DNA of 64,000 nt from Aspergillus flavus. Its lineage: Eukaryota > Ascomycota > Eurotiomycetes > Eurotiales > Aspergillaceae. Under the pieces are notes generated by a model. That model was not told the DNA's origin and ran no database searches. It saw only the letters and a program-made list of their open reading frames with translations. Numbering within the stretch: position 1 is the first letter of the stretch; the number at the start of each line of letters is the position of its first letter. A program made the position numbers and the translations under genes. The stretch is taken from NCBI RefSeq assembly GCF_009017415.1, contig NC_092404.1, positions 2,542,001 to 2,606,000 of the forward strand. Reading direction: 5' to 3'. This document shows, piece after piece, positions 11,685 to 23,908 of this stretch.

Positions 11685-14600
11685 TCAGGCTTCCCGTGGG
11701 GGAATCCTCCTGGACAGCATCTGTGAAAGCATGAAGTGGTTAACGTCCTCATCAGCCCAGTACGTCAAATGGCTAGCGATGCTAGCAATCATGGATATAT
11801 CAAAGGCCCCTCTGGTTTTGTGGAGTTAGCGTTCTTACCATGTTGGAGGTCGGGCAGGTACCATAAGGAGTCTTACTCTTGTATGCTATAGTCAACTCGT
11901 CCATTCGAATTCAAGGACCTCACCTTTGCATCCTCGGTCCTTAATCTCTTCATACGAATCTCGTTCCCCTGATGCTCAGGGGCGTCATCGCTTGCAGGAG
12001 CTGATGCACTCTTGCCAGGTGCACTTTTGATTTTTTGGAAGCCGTCATAAAGCGTCTCCAGGTCCGAGTCTATAAGAGTAGGATGCCGATCAAGTCTATT
12101 TGCGAGATCGACATCTGTGTTTAACGATTGCTGCGAAAGGGTGGCAGAGGCTGGTGGGTTCTGAGGAATATCCTCAGAACTAAGGCCAAGACTGCGATTA
12201 AGCAGGCTACTCGCAACGCCTGTCGTGAAATTAGTCCACAGAGACCCCACACTTTGGCCGACGCGGCTTCCAATAATTGAAAGGCTTTGTCCAGAGGCTG
12301 CCCAAAGGCTTTTTTTTACGGACGGCAAAGGCTGTGGCCGAAGCGACGACATTGCTGGTGATATAAGCGGCTCTATGCGATAACTGACGGGATCGGAAGG
12401 ATGGAATATATTGTAAAGCTGCTCACACTTCGGAGAAGAAACAATGAAATAGTCATCATCAGGCGCTACTCCTGTGTTAGCTTGATTGGGTGATGGTTCG
12501 ACAGTTGTGTCTTTTCCATCCATATAAAAGGTGTTTTTAGTTGCTTTACTTTCCGTCATAGATCGACCAGCTATAGTTCTCCCTTTCAGCATTTGAAAGA
12601 GTGCGATTGGAGAGCCCAAGCAAAACAGTTCCTTGCAATCAAAGTCTAGTTGCCCATCTTGCAAGGTTGCTGGCGAATTACCTTGCTGTCCCACAGTGAC
12701 AGATGGCCCCTGAGATTCAGCTGTGGACTTTTCACGACACAAGATATCAAAGAGGATGGCACTACCGAGTGAGTGCCCACAGAGACTCACCGATCCCCTA
12801 AAAGAGGGGTTCCTCTTTTTAAATATTTTGAGAATTCGGTTGCATTCCTGCTTAACTATGGTCGATATGTGCTCGCAGTACGCACTCTGGTACAAAAGCA
12901 CATCCATTGCTAAATCGGATATTAAATTGCGAACTGCGGGTACGCTATCGAGTGTAATATCAGCTAAGCCGGGGTAGGGGTCATCTTCGAGAATGTCTGC
13001 GTCTGCAAGATCCAGCTCTTTGCGATTTTGTCTCACCCCTCGGTAGGGAAAATCGAGGAGGTGCCTCCAGCATCTAGCTTAGATTAGCGAAGGCTTGACA
13101 GCGTGGCTCAATTTCTCGGGTCTTCTCCCTCTTTCCCCTCGAAAGGAGCCCGCTAGAGGGCCGAGGGATCGTGCATCACCTGACAGAATGAATTTACATG
13201 GAATCACTTACACCGGAAGTACTTGGACACGACAGTTCTCGTGTTTATCTCCAAATGTCGAGTTGAGGGCTTGAAGATCAGGAGACACCTTGTACACATT
13301 TTTCATGGTCTTTCGTAGGACATTCACATCGTGGATAAAGTTGATACTCTCTAGACGTAGCCCAAGTCGCTGCCCGATCCCGTGGGTAACAAGAACTAGA
13401 TGGTCAATTTCTCGGTCTCTATCATTGCCATCGCCCTGTCTCGAGTCCTCCATCTCCTTCTCTTCCTGTCTACGAGCTTGTTCTTCGATGTCAGCCGGAT
13501 TCTGCGGTTCGCCAGCAAGAGATGACATCTGCCGTTCGAGAGTTGATCTCTGATTTATCCCAGGGGTGCTGTTGCTTTCAAGATGAGAATCCATCACTCC
13601 GGGTTTCATGCCTTCTAGTACACGGTGATCCTGATTATCTGGATGGCGTGCTTCGGGAGTAGAGACTGAGCCCTGGTTTGATCTTCGGTTGGGGTTTCTA
13701 GAATCAGGTGCTTCCTTCTGTCTTTTTGTCTCAGAGAAACCGCGTACTAATCGTGTACCTGGCACCCCACCCAGCTTCTGGTATACCGTGGTGCTCACAC
13801 GGGACATGAAGTCATCATTTGTCAGTAATGCTGTCGACGAATCCTGGTATGTCACCAAGCTATTCATATAGGCGCCAAACAGGCGATAGGTGTAGAGAGA
13901 ATTTGCAGGTACGTGGGTCATATGCCCGGCATTTTCAGTACGATCGCGCAACGTGCTGGGCTCTAAGAGCAGCGTGAGTTTATGCCTTTGCGCTTTTGAG
14001 TTAGGGGCCATTACACAGGCCTTAGGAAGACCCTAAGTATCAAGATGACGAACCTTCAACTTCTTCAAAGCGCCACGGTTTAACTTTTAGATAGCCCTCC
14101 TCAAGTTGGGTGGCGAGGTTCTCTTCACATGGTTTAATCGTGGAGCCGTCCTGGACAAACCATGTCCCACGACGAACTTCGTATACGGGGCCTATCCAAT
14201 ATGCTGGACTGAGCTCCCTTCGCTCTACATCCACATCGAAGAGATAGTCCTCATTGACAGGTACCTTTGTGAGTTCCTGGGCCTCGCCAATGCCCTCGTT
14301 AGGTTTATTTTCGTCTTTTCCACCCTCAACAGCGGCTATGTTCTGGAATGCTATTTCAATGGCCTGGGAATCCTTGACTGAAAATGGAACGAACTTCTTG
14401 GGAGGGGGAAGTGGTTTTGAGGCGTCTTTCTTTTGTTCCACGAGCGCCGGTTTCCATTTTGGGGAGTCCACAGCATAGAACCACCTTACCCGCAAGGAAG
14501 GGCAGTCTTTGGGATAGCGCTGTGGACTAAGGCGATGCCTGTGAGTGACTGTGTGGTCTTGGCCTTGAGAGCGTTGCAAGATGTCTGGCGTACCATTACA

Positions 14601-14756
14601 GCCACTGTCGGGTTGAGGCGTTGTGCTCCTAGAGACATTCCAAGGAGAGATCGCCCCCAGGAATGTCCCTCTTTTGCTCTCCTTTGACATTGAGCTCTGG
14701 AGAGCCCGAGGAGTCGAAATGCGAGCCAATTCGACGAAGTTAGTGCCTGGTGTCAA
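11685..14756 (-). CDS. DDHD-domain phospholipase (PA-PLA1/Ddl1 family)
   Basis: Four exons, 14756-14054, 13992-13212, 13073-11877 and 11811-11685, give 935 residues. Introns are 61, 138 and 65 nt. The first acceptor could instead be 21 nt further on (CTCTTAG), in the same frame. The N-terminal part has a WWE-like module (VRWFYAVDSPKWKP, then DVERRELSPAYWIGPVYEVR and GTWFVQDGS). The lipase motif GHSLGS has its Ser near residue 596. The DDHD domain follows: an early Asp in HPSDPVSYRIEPL, a second Asp in GRVDYSIQE, then His and Asp in ASHLTYWADEDV in the small last exon. The family hydrolyses sn-1 acyl chains of phospholipids such as phosphatidic acid and cardiolipin; yeast Ddl1 acts on mitochondrial lipids. 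Substrate and location here are inferred. Stopping at the in-frame TAA after the third exon (11875-11873) would lose the last His and Asp. Confidence 0.93.
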
Positions 14757-16029
14757 ATGAGAACGAGGCTAAGAGGGGACGATTGACCAGTGAGGGAACA
14801 CGCGGGGGTTGAATTTGAGATAAAGTCTAAGCGTTGTCAATAGATACGTATCCGCGGATTTAACACTCTGAATTGGTCCGAGATCAGAACCTGCAGATCC
14901 GATTCCTCTTTTGCCTTTCTTTTCTTCTTTCCCTCCTCTGGCAAAAGTTGAGTTATGCAGTAGTATATGGGTGATATACCAGTGCTTAACTAGGCTGTCG
15001 GAATTACGGGGCCAAAGAAAGAAACTAAGAAAAAGAAAAAATGACAGTGATAGGAACAGCTGTGGGGCACTGTAAGTGTCTGATTCTACGGAGTAATCAA
15101 CTTAGGTTTTGGCATGCTGACCTTAAAGGCAACATGTCGTGACCACAGAAAGCCCCAGAAACGAAGAAATAATCTTAAGAGATTGAGAAAAGCTGCGAGG
15201 GACAAGAATACATGAAAAATGAAAATTGTAAAGGAAAGGACAAAGAAAACATGTATATATATAGTTTAATGTCTGATGAGGGAGGATGGCTGAGGTGCCA
15301 ATCAATTAGTATTGATGATAATATATATGTACATATATTCCTGCATTGGTACAATACTTCCTCACTTCCTATGAGTTATGATAGTAGTAGGTACTTAGTA
15401 GTAGGTAAGTACATCAGCTAGAAGTGCAGTACATAGTACACGGTATACGTTGAGATGGATTAGGCCAGTAAGAATGGCCCTAGCGGCACAAATAACCTGG
15501 GTCGACATCATAATGCGTCATCAGCAATATCCAAGATTAATATGAACCACTCGTCCATGCATTCAATCGTCCACCATTTGTAAGGTAACTAAAATGGTGG
15601 GTTCTCATAATTTCAATGAAGCAGAATAACTGAAATAATATAAATAACATAGACTTCAATGTTTTCCTGAGTACTGTGTAGCTTTCTACCGAAGAGATTC
15701 GTCGTCCCAACTGGTCCCCGCGTCATCACCATTCTCCTACTAGCGCCCAAAAACCCCACTCCGCTTTTCACCAAACCACTCCGCCATCCAGGGGAACCCA
15801 ACGCAAACCTGAAGTCCTACCTAGGCTACCGAATTACGGACAGTGCTCACTTCGGCTTGCTTTGCCGTCATTCTTCAATTGACAATCTTCCCTTGATATA
15901 TCCGAACACATTAGATCTTTTGTCATCCTCGGCTATCAGTTGTTGACCTTCTAGCCCGTGCCTTCCCATAATATAACCTACAAACCACTCCGTTGGGTAT
16001 CAGTGGGCGTGGCGAGAAAGAAGGCAGTA
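14757..16029. other. Divergent promoter region, phospholipase and fimbrin genes
   Basis: These 1273 bp lie between two gene starts pointing away from each other, so they should hold both promoters. One copy of the 9-mer TACGGAGTA is at 15087-15095. No gene was recognised; the short open frames here look random. Confidence 0.65.
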
Positions 16030-18278
16030 ATGAACGTCCTTAAACTTCAAAGGTTTGTCAAAAATTTCTTTGCAATTTCTGCATTATTTATGCAGGAATT
16101 CTGTCTTATTACTACTTCACTTGCTGAGCAATCGGTCTTATTCTCATGGTCTTGTCTATAGGAAGTACCCACAGTTCGACCAGGGCGAAATCTTCTCGCT
16201 CCAAGATGCTTTTAGAAAGTTAGATGTCGATGATAAAGGTTACTTGGACGAGGCAACCGTGATCAAAGCTACTCAACAAGCAGAGCGCCAGCCATATGAC
16301 ATCGTACGGCAGGCGCTCAAAGAGGTTGAACTGGATAGCTCTCGCCGGGTAGAACTTGAAGACTACGTGGATGTTAGTATTTCCAGTTTGAGCCAATACT
16401 TTTATATTTCACGACAGAGGAACTAAAACAGCGGAACAGCTTATCTCCAAGCTGCGCTCTACTTCCGGGCAAAGCGGGCCTACCGGCACTGCCAGTCCCG
16501 CCGCGGTAGTACCCGGTAATGGCGCTGGATCATCTCGCCATGTCTCCAAAGGCAGCATAGGCGGAAGAATTCACGTCCAGGGTTCATCGGCAAATGTAAC
16601 TCATACTATCAATGAGGATGAAAGGACCGAGTTCACGAGACACATCAATGCCGTTCTTGCTGGCGACCCGGACGTTGGTCACTTCCTGCCGTTTGCCACC
16701 GATACGTTCGAGATGTTTGATAAATGTAAAGATGGATTGGTTCTAGCAAAACTGATCAATGATAGTGTCCCGGATACGATCGACGAGCGTGTCTTGAACA
16801 AGCCAGGAAAGAAAATCAAGGAATTGAACGCATTCCACATGTCCGAAAATAACAACATAGTGATCAACTCGGCTAAAGGTATTGGTTGCTCAGTTGTTAA
16901 TATAGGAAGTGGTGATATCATAGAAGTGCGCGAACATCTCATCCTTGGCCTAATCTGGCAGATCATTCGCCGGGGTCTTTTGGGCAAAATTGACATCAAG
17001 CTCCACCCTGAGCTTTATAGACTTCTTGAAGAAGATGAGACCTTGGAGCAATTTTTACGTCTGCCTCCTGAACAGATATTGCTGCGTTGGTTCAACTATC
17101 ATCTGAGAAACGCAAGATGGAATAGACAGTATGTTGCCATCCTGTGTTCTCTTAGGGATAATCAAGGAATGCATAGACATTTACTGATTGGCACTGTAGG
17201 GTGACAAACTTTTCAACTGATGTGAAAGATGGCGAAAATTATACTGTTCTTCTCAGCCAACTGGCACCTGATGTTTGTTCACGAGGTCCCTTGCAAACAC
17301 AAGACTTGCTTCAGCGTGCTGAGCAGGTTCTAGCTAACGCCGACAAACTGGGCTGTCGAAAGTTTTTGACCCCAACCTCACTTGTTGCGGGAAATCCCAA
17401 ACTTAACCTTGCGTTTGTAGCCAATTTGTTCAACACGATTCCAGGTCTCGACCCTATCACTGAAGAAGAGAAGCTCGAAGTCGAAGACTTCGATGCTGAG
17501 GGAGAACGTGAAGCTAGAGTATTTACGCTCTGGTTAAATTCACTGGATGTCCAACCAGCTGTTAACTCTCTCTTTGATGATCTTCGGAATGGCACTATTC
17601 TCCTCCAGGCATATGACAAAATAATTCCCGGAAGTGTTAATTGGAGGCATGTCAACAGACCACCAACATCTGGTGGTGAAATGATGCGTTTCAAAGCAGT
17701 TGAGAATACAAATTATGCCACCGAGCTTGGAAAGAATATCGGCTTTTCTCTTGTTGGTGTTCAGGGGGCTGATATCACCGATGGACAGCGTACCCTTACA
17801 CTAGGATTAGTGTGGCAACTAATGCGAAAAGACATCACAAATACACTGTCGAGCTTGGCGCAGCGGATGGGTAAACATGAGATTACGGACTTGGAGATGA
17901 TACGGTGGGCAAATGACATGTCCCGCAGAGGCGGCAGGACTTCGTCGATACGCAGTTTTAAGGATCAGTCAATCGGCTCGGGAATCTTTCTCCTTGACGT
18001 GCTTAACGGCATGAAGAGTAGCTACGTGGACTATGAAATTGTAACTCCAGGCCGCAGTGACGAAGAAGCATACTCAAACGCCAAGTTGAGCATCAGTATA
18101 GCGAGAAAGCTAGGTGCAACGATCTGGTTGGTTCCTGAAGATATTTGCCAGGTCCGCTCTCGCTTAGTGACTACATTTATTGGTGAGTTTGACTTGACTG
18201 AACTTGTCTTGAGTCAATGTAAAAGCTAACCATTGTGAACAAGGCTCCCTTATGGCTACATATGAGAAGATGCAATGA
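16030..18278 (+). CDS. fimA: Fimbrin (plastin), actin-bundling protein
   Basis: Five exons, 16030-16052, 16162-16372, 16440-17128, 17200-18182 and 18244-18278, give 646 residues, the normal fimbrin length. All introns are GT-AG (109, 67, 71 and 61 nt). Residues about 8-78 are the EF-hand-type headpiece (FRKLDVDDKGYLDEATV). Four calponin-homology domains follow at about 138-261, 278-391, 413-518 and 535-646, making two actin-binding domains; typical landmarks are DGLVLAKLINDSVPDTIDER, LLRWFNYHLRNA, ARVFTLWLNSLDV and KLGATIWLVPEDI. The last 11 codons (GSLMATYEKMQ) lie on a tiny final exon. Fimbrin (Sac6 in yeast, FimA in Aspergillus) cross-links actin filaments in endocytic patches and the hyphal-tip collar. 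The first coding exon is only 23 nt; its MNVLKLQ start is the expected one. Confidence 0.97.
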
Positions 18279-19523
18279 GTAAGCTCATTATGAGAGTTGT
18301 ATTGTGCTAGGATGGGGAGCGTGTTACCCTATTCTATTCTCGGCCATTTCCAGTTTTCTTCCTTCGGATTGATTATTGCCTGTGTATGTATGCAGCTCTA
18401 TTGACCTGCTATAAATTTTCGAGCATGTTTATAGACCTAGGCCATCGTAAGGATCAAATACCGAAAGAGGCATAACCCACCTTTGCGTCAATGCTTCAAA
18501 TTCAACACTTTTCCCCTTTTATCTCATTTCCTTTCATATATATATGACCTGCAAATATCTTCAGCCATGAAATATACGCAATGGACGCAACCACCAGTTG
18601 ATGAAGATTATAACATAACAGGCCATACTTTTAACCGTCAGTTCTGGTTCTTCATGCATCCATAACGTGCTTCTGCTAGATTGATATAGTTTCTGAAGCA
18701 ATTTAGCGATTAAGCTGCGCATTAGACCACCAATAGGCCATAGGGGGGCATATCATCAAGAAGTCCCACTTTCATGTTCCTTACGGTCCAGGTACTACGA
18801 ACATACACACTCTCTGCTCTACATTACTATCGGTTTCCGGAACTCGCAACGACCGGTCGTACAGGACGGTAAAAGGGAATGCTAATCGTCTTCATATTAA
18901 ACAGCGATTTAGACGTATGACGGACCGCTGCGGATCGTGACGGACAAAAGGACGACATACACTGGCGTGGGCGGGACGGGGGAAGAAACGATCGCTCGAC
19001 GGGCGTTCGGTGAAAATTCGAGCCGCTGACAAAGACTTCAACGTGGATTCATCAAGTCAAGATCCCAATAAGATCGATCCATCACAGCACTAGGCCCGAG
19101 TCCTCTTCTTTGTTCGCCTTCTATCTCTTCCGGTTTCCCTGATAATGAAAAAGAAAAAACTGCGGTAAAACGAATTAAGGGCATTAAAGAGGGCTGGGGA
19201 AGGGGAGGCGATATAACAAAAAGCAGGGAGACGACAGAGAATCTGATCAAATACCGGTGCAATCTCATGGCATGGAGCCACTATGCCCATAATGGCCAAA
19301 CCATCAATGTCAAACAAGAGCTGGTAATAGCTCTCTCCACCTCTCTTGAATTCTTCTTACTCTTTTCTCTTTTCTCTTTTCTCTTTTCTCTTTTCTCTTT
19401 TCTCTTTTCTCTTTTCTGTTTAATTTTTTTCCCCTTTTTTTCCTTTGCTTTTTCTTCGGCCTCCGCGGCTCAGACCATGACAACCGACAGGATGCTAGTA
19501 CATGAATTTGGGATGAAGGTAAC
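18279..19523. other. 3' spacer between converging genes
   Basis: These 1245 bp separate the fimbrin stop codon from the end of the minus-strand RS factor. They should hold both 3' UTRs. Apart from the pyrimidine repeat at 19361-19416 no feature or gene was recognised. Confidence 0.65.
19361..19416. repeat. (TCTTTTC)8 tandem repeat
   Basis: Eight perfect copies of a 7-bp pyrimidine unit lie about 110 bp beyond the stop codon of the RS splicing factor. In that gene's transcript it would be a purine run (GAAAAGA units) in the 3' UTR. Confidence 0.93.
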
Positions 19524-20670
19524 CTACTCAGCAGTGTCAAGTTCATCATGGGCAGAAGTTAAAGGGTCTAGAAGGACTAGATTGATAAGTAACACAGAGG
19601 GAGACTAGGTAGAAGTGATGATCATTCAGGAGTTCATACCTTTTCTTTCTTCACCATTTGGGCCATTCTCACGCTCATCGTCGCGGCGTTCACGTTCATC
19701 ATCACGGCGTTCCCTGTCATCCTTGATATCACGTTCTCTCTCATCAGGGCTGCGAGAACGGTCGCGCGAGCGTTCACGGTCACGGTCGCGGCGATCATAG
19801 TCACGGTCACGTCGGTCATAATCCCGGTCGCGGCGGTCATAATCACGATCATGTCGGTCGTATTCCCGTTCGTACCTGTCATCCCTACGAGGAGAATAAT
19901 CGCCGCGGCCACGGCGAGGCGACGGTGAACGACCACGGCGTGGCGGTGTACGATCGCGCCGACGGTCTCGGCCAGAATCAAACCTCCAAGAAGCAGATGG
20001 TGGAGTGCGAGCCCACTTTTCACGCGTTAGAGATTGGTTTCTCACTAGTTACTGCGTCACTCACTTCAATTTTCAATAAATCATCCCGTCCAATTCGTTT
20101 GTTATGCATTTCATGATACGCATCATCTGCATCACGGCGGCTCTCATATTCCACAAAAGCAAACCTTGGTATTGTTAGAGAAGAATGTTAAGTATAAAGC
20201 GGGTATGTCGCAACGCACAGTCTGCTGGAAGGAGTACGTGGTGCTGGTATGTCACACCGGACAAGGCGCCCGTAACTAAAGCTAGGTTAGAACCAAGACT
20301 AGTGGGGTGTAAACAGACAACTAAGATAATATTGCTCAATGACCAAAGACAAAAGTGTATAAACGGGTTATGATAGGTAGCAAAAGTGCCGGGGCCATAA
20401 TGACTCTTCCAAGGGAATGTATGTATATCAAGGAGACGACGAGTAATGCAACAAGCAAAGCTCAGAACACTAGGGGAGGTCTTGCTCCAACGTCGGCATT
20501 GCGAGGATCAACCGAGGTGTAGATTGCGAGATGGAAACGAGTCGTCTGGTCATGGTAGCGTGTAGGCAATCGACGAGCGGCACATACCGTTCGAATTCGT
20601 AGGCAAGGTCGCGAGCTCGAGTTCCGTGCCCGAAACCGGTGACATAGAGCGTGGTGCCAGGACGAGACAT
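19524..20670 (-). CDS. SR-type splicing factor (RRM plus RS domain, Srp1-like)
   Basis: Five exons, 20670-20588, 20275-20219, 20164-20065, 20015-19640 and 19576-19524, give 222 residues. Residues 1-80 form one RRM: TTLYVTGFGHGTRARDLAYE holds RNP2, then GRLVRCDIPAP and LFAFVEYESRRDADDAYHEM with RNP1. Residues 81 to about 200 are rich in Arg, Ser, Asp and Pro, with tandem DYDRRDR units. The last exon ends in SAHDELDTAE. This layout matches S. pombe Srp1-like SR proteins, nuclear factors that bind exonic RNA and help the spliceosome choose sites. Intron 1 is long (312 nt); the others are 54, 49 and 63 nt. The last acceptor has an in-frame alternative 9 nt downstream. If the last intron is retained, the protein ends in KGMNS at 19626. 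Confidence 0.92.
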
Positions 20671-21914
20671 TGTGTAGGAAAGTCGGATATCTCTTTGTAT
20701 ACACCGGCGATATTATGTTTAAGTTAGAAGATAATGTATTGACACAAGGACAAAACCTAGCCTAGCTAATGAGGTTGGGTGGAAATAAGAATAAGAATGG
20801 TAAAGGAGCGAAAGACAAGTTTCGAACAGGAGGACTACAGGAAAGTGCACATGCCACAAGCGAAATAACTCAGCCACAGTCATGAAAAGCCCCTTTAATT
20901 ATTAGTAATTTTGAGACATGTACTCCGTACATACAGTGGTATCCAGTATCCATACATTGCAATCGTTAGTTGTCTCACTCCCCACATACTACACATACTC
21001 CGTATATGTACAGTACTATACTCCAGAGCTCTCCATACAAAACTGTGTCGAGCGGTATAGTGTCCTGTACAATTTTCTGTACATACTTTTACAACATACA
21101 TTTGCTCTATGCTGTGTTCTGTACCATTGATGCCTATTTAATATCAGTGGTGCATCCCAGTGTTAGTAAATCATATAAAAAGTATCTGGGATATTGAAAG
21201 TCAATGAGATCAGACACTTTTTTCCCAATATATATAGGGCCATGTGTACGTCTTTTATACTATGTGTTGTGCATACGATGGGTTTTGCTTTTGTTGTAAA
21301 ATTACTAAAGCATGTGGCTTGGCCCACCCATCCCTGACACCTGGACACTAATGGCCGGGACTAAATGCGGTCTTAGGCACGATTTAATGTTCGACAAGCC
21401 GCCGCAATGATGTCTCGTTTGGGTCAGCGCGTCTTCGATTCATTCTCCTCTCGATGTTGAAAAGAACCACTCATTAGCCTTGAAGAGCGTTTTATACATT
21501 TCCTTATCTGTGGTACCCAACTTCTTTTCAGATGATAATATAGTTATCACCCAACGATCAGTTGTATTATTTATTTGTTACTGCCTCCGCCTCGTGCTCT
21601 TCGCAAGCTTCTTTCCAACACTTGGGTTTCCTGGCCATGTCACATTGATTTTTTAGTCGACCTATGTCTATTTATGGCCTGTGCGACGTCAGCCAGACGA
21701 ATTCCAAAGGGCTTTCCTGCTGTGACTATATCACAATATAGGTTCAAGCGTCCTCTGTCCTGTGAGCTGCGACGCCGACATACGTAACAGCTAGTAAAGG
21801 GCAGTCTCTAAAAAAACAAGCCAGCCGTTGATATACCTGAATAACAAACCCCAAACCCCTCTTCAGGAGCGATTCGGGGTACCCCTGCTGTCTCCGTAAA
21901 TCGTTCATTACAAC
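20671..21914. other. Divergent promoter region, RS factor and mitochondrial carrier
   Basis: These 1244 bp lie between two divergent gene starts. Two copies of the 9-mer TACTCCGTA are at 20921-20929 and 20996-21004. No gene was recognised. Confidence 0.65.
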
Positions 21915-23241
21915 ATGAGTCTGGATCGTCAGGAATCGGTTCGTCACGATGAATCGAAGACTTCAAGGGACAATACCTTGGCCAAGTTAACCCAGTTGCC
22001 ACCGAGTTCGGCTTCGATCAAGGTAGGATGAGGACATTTCAATTATCAAGAGAAGAAACGAATTCCATGGCTCAACGAGTTTCTAGGAAGCGTCTTCGGG
22101 AAATAGCAGCAAATTTGTTGGTAAACTCAAGGGCAGAATCGCGGAACCTGTCGTGGCAGCTTTCGTTGCTGGGGGCGTAGCAGGTGCGGTATCCAGAACC
22201 ATCGTGTCGCCACTTGAACGTCTAAAAATCCTGCTTCAAATACAAAGTGTTGGCAGGGAAGAGTATAGGCTATCTATATGGAAGGCTCTTGTAAAGATCG
22301 GCAAAGAGGAGGGATGGAGAGGGTTTATGCGGGGCAATGGTACCAATTGCATTCGAATAATCCCTTATTCTGCGGTTCAATTTGGAAGTTACAATTTTTA
22401 CAAAAGGGTAAGTCATGCAACATTCTTTGTATTCTATCTCATGTACCATCTCCGTCATTGAGTTATGCTTATCTTGCAGTTCAGTTTGCAGAACCAACTC
22501 CAGATGCTGAGTTGTCACCAGTACGCCGGCTCATTTGCGGAGGCGCTGCTGGAATTACCTCAGTCACTATAACTTATCCTCTTGACATTGTTCGGACACG
22601 TCTTTCTATTCAATCAGCGTCGTTCGCAGCCCTCGGTCAGCGCGATGGCAGCGGGAAGCTACCGGGCATGTTCGGCACCATGGTCTTAATGTACAAGACC
22701 GAGGGTGGTATCTTAGCGCTCTATCGCGGAATCATCCCTACCGTGGCTGGTGTCGCCCCATATGTAAGTTCTGTGATGCTCTTGGCACTTTACAATATAC
22801 TGAGAATTCCAAGGTTGGTTTGAATTTCATGACATACGAATCGGTTCGAAAGTATTTGACTCCCGACGGTGACAAGACTCCTAGTTCGCTGCGTAAATTG
22901 CTAGCGGGCGCTATTTCAGGAGCAGTGGCTCAAACATGTACTTATCCATTGTAAGATTTTTTGCAGATTTCCGACATTCTTACCACTCCCTCCGTCCCTT
23001 GCACTAACCGGTCATTAGTGATGTTCTACGGCGGCGTTTCCAAATTAATACAATGTCTGGAATGGGCTATCAGTATGCATCCGTCTGGGACGCCGTGAAA
23101 GTCATTGTTGCAGAAGAGGGAACGCGTGGTCTTTTCAAAGGAATTGTCCCCAATCTTCTGAAAGTGGCACCGAGCATGGCGAGTAGTTGGCTCAGCTTTG
23201 AGCTAACGAGGGACTTTCTTGTCCAGCTGAATGACAAATGA
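21915..23241 (+). CDS. Mitochondrial carrier, YPR011C-like (APS/PAPS transporter type)
   Basis: Five exons, 21915-22022, 22087-22407, 22485-22763, 22814-22950 and 23019-23241, give 355 residues; introns are 64, 77, 50 and 68 nt. After a polar N-terminus of about 50 residues there are three mitochondrial-carrier repeats. Each has its signature: SPLERLK (Pro at 78), YPLDIVRTRL (Pro at 175) and YPFDVLRRRF (Pro at 281). This makes a six-helix inner-membrane transporter. Overall sequence is closest in my recognition to yeast YPR011C, reported to carry adenosine 5'-phosphosulfate and PAPS; relatives carry CoA or ATP-Mg, so the substrate is inferred. The acceptor before FAEPTPDAEL was chosen because the nearer CAG breaks the frame. 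Confidence 0.93.
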
Positions 23242-23908
23242 TATCGCCATGGCTCGGAAGGGATATTTCGCTGATCCCTAAGTTTTGCCTTCCTACGATG
23301 GTGACGTAGCTTGAAAAATAGCAACATAAGCATCGCTTTATACTAGGTGTTCTAGATGTGGGAACCAGTTGGTGTACCTGGCTATTTTAAAGATCCTATG
23401 CAGGTACTATATTGCTTATTTTTAGAATCATACGCATGTTACATCACGCAAGGAGTGAGAAAAATTAGGAAGACATTGAGCAAACCACAAAAGATAGAGT
23501 GTAGAGGAGTGTGCTTCAACTGATGATAGGGTTAGTTCTATTAATGGAGCGGAGCCCTCCTTCAATTACTAGAGGCCTTTAGTTTACCATTCACAACCTT
23601 AAACCTGCTACCATTACACTCAGGTGGTGCTGACTGCTAGTACTAACTAGTAGATTATACTCATCCAATGATACGCACCTTGGCATGAAAGCCAACATTC
23701 CTCTTAGGGGATAGTAGAAGTTCTAAATGCCTTAGTTTTCAGGTGCCCACAATTTGCCCCCAATACTTCCCGATTTGCTCTAGGTTAGGGCTCAACCCGC
23801 GCACACCGACCATCTGAAAATCGTAGATCAAAAACCTCAAGAGTTTCATTTTTGCATACGGGTGCGAGAGCTAGCCAACTCCCAGGTGTCCCATCAGTCT
23901 TAGCAGCC
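23242..23908. other. Spacer with eL18 promoter
   Basis: These 667 bp lie between the carrier stop codon and the eL18 start. A CTAGGTTAGGG-type box at about 23779-23790, roughly 120 bp before the ATG, loosely resembles the HomolE box (CCCTAMCC, reverse strand) of fission-yeast ribosomal protein promoters. That likeness is weak. No gene was recognised. Confidence 0.55.

Noticed and set aside
11873..11880. Ending the DDHD phospholipase at the in-frame TAA at 11873-11875
   Set aside because: A consensus donor overlaps the stop and the next exon supplies the conserved His/Asp end of the domain in frame.
18483..18665. Small open frame after fimbrin
   Set aside because: 60 codons, no domain, lies in the expected fimbrin 3' UTR region.
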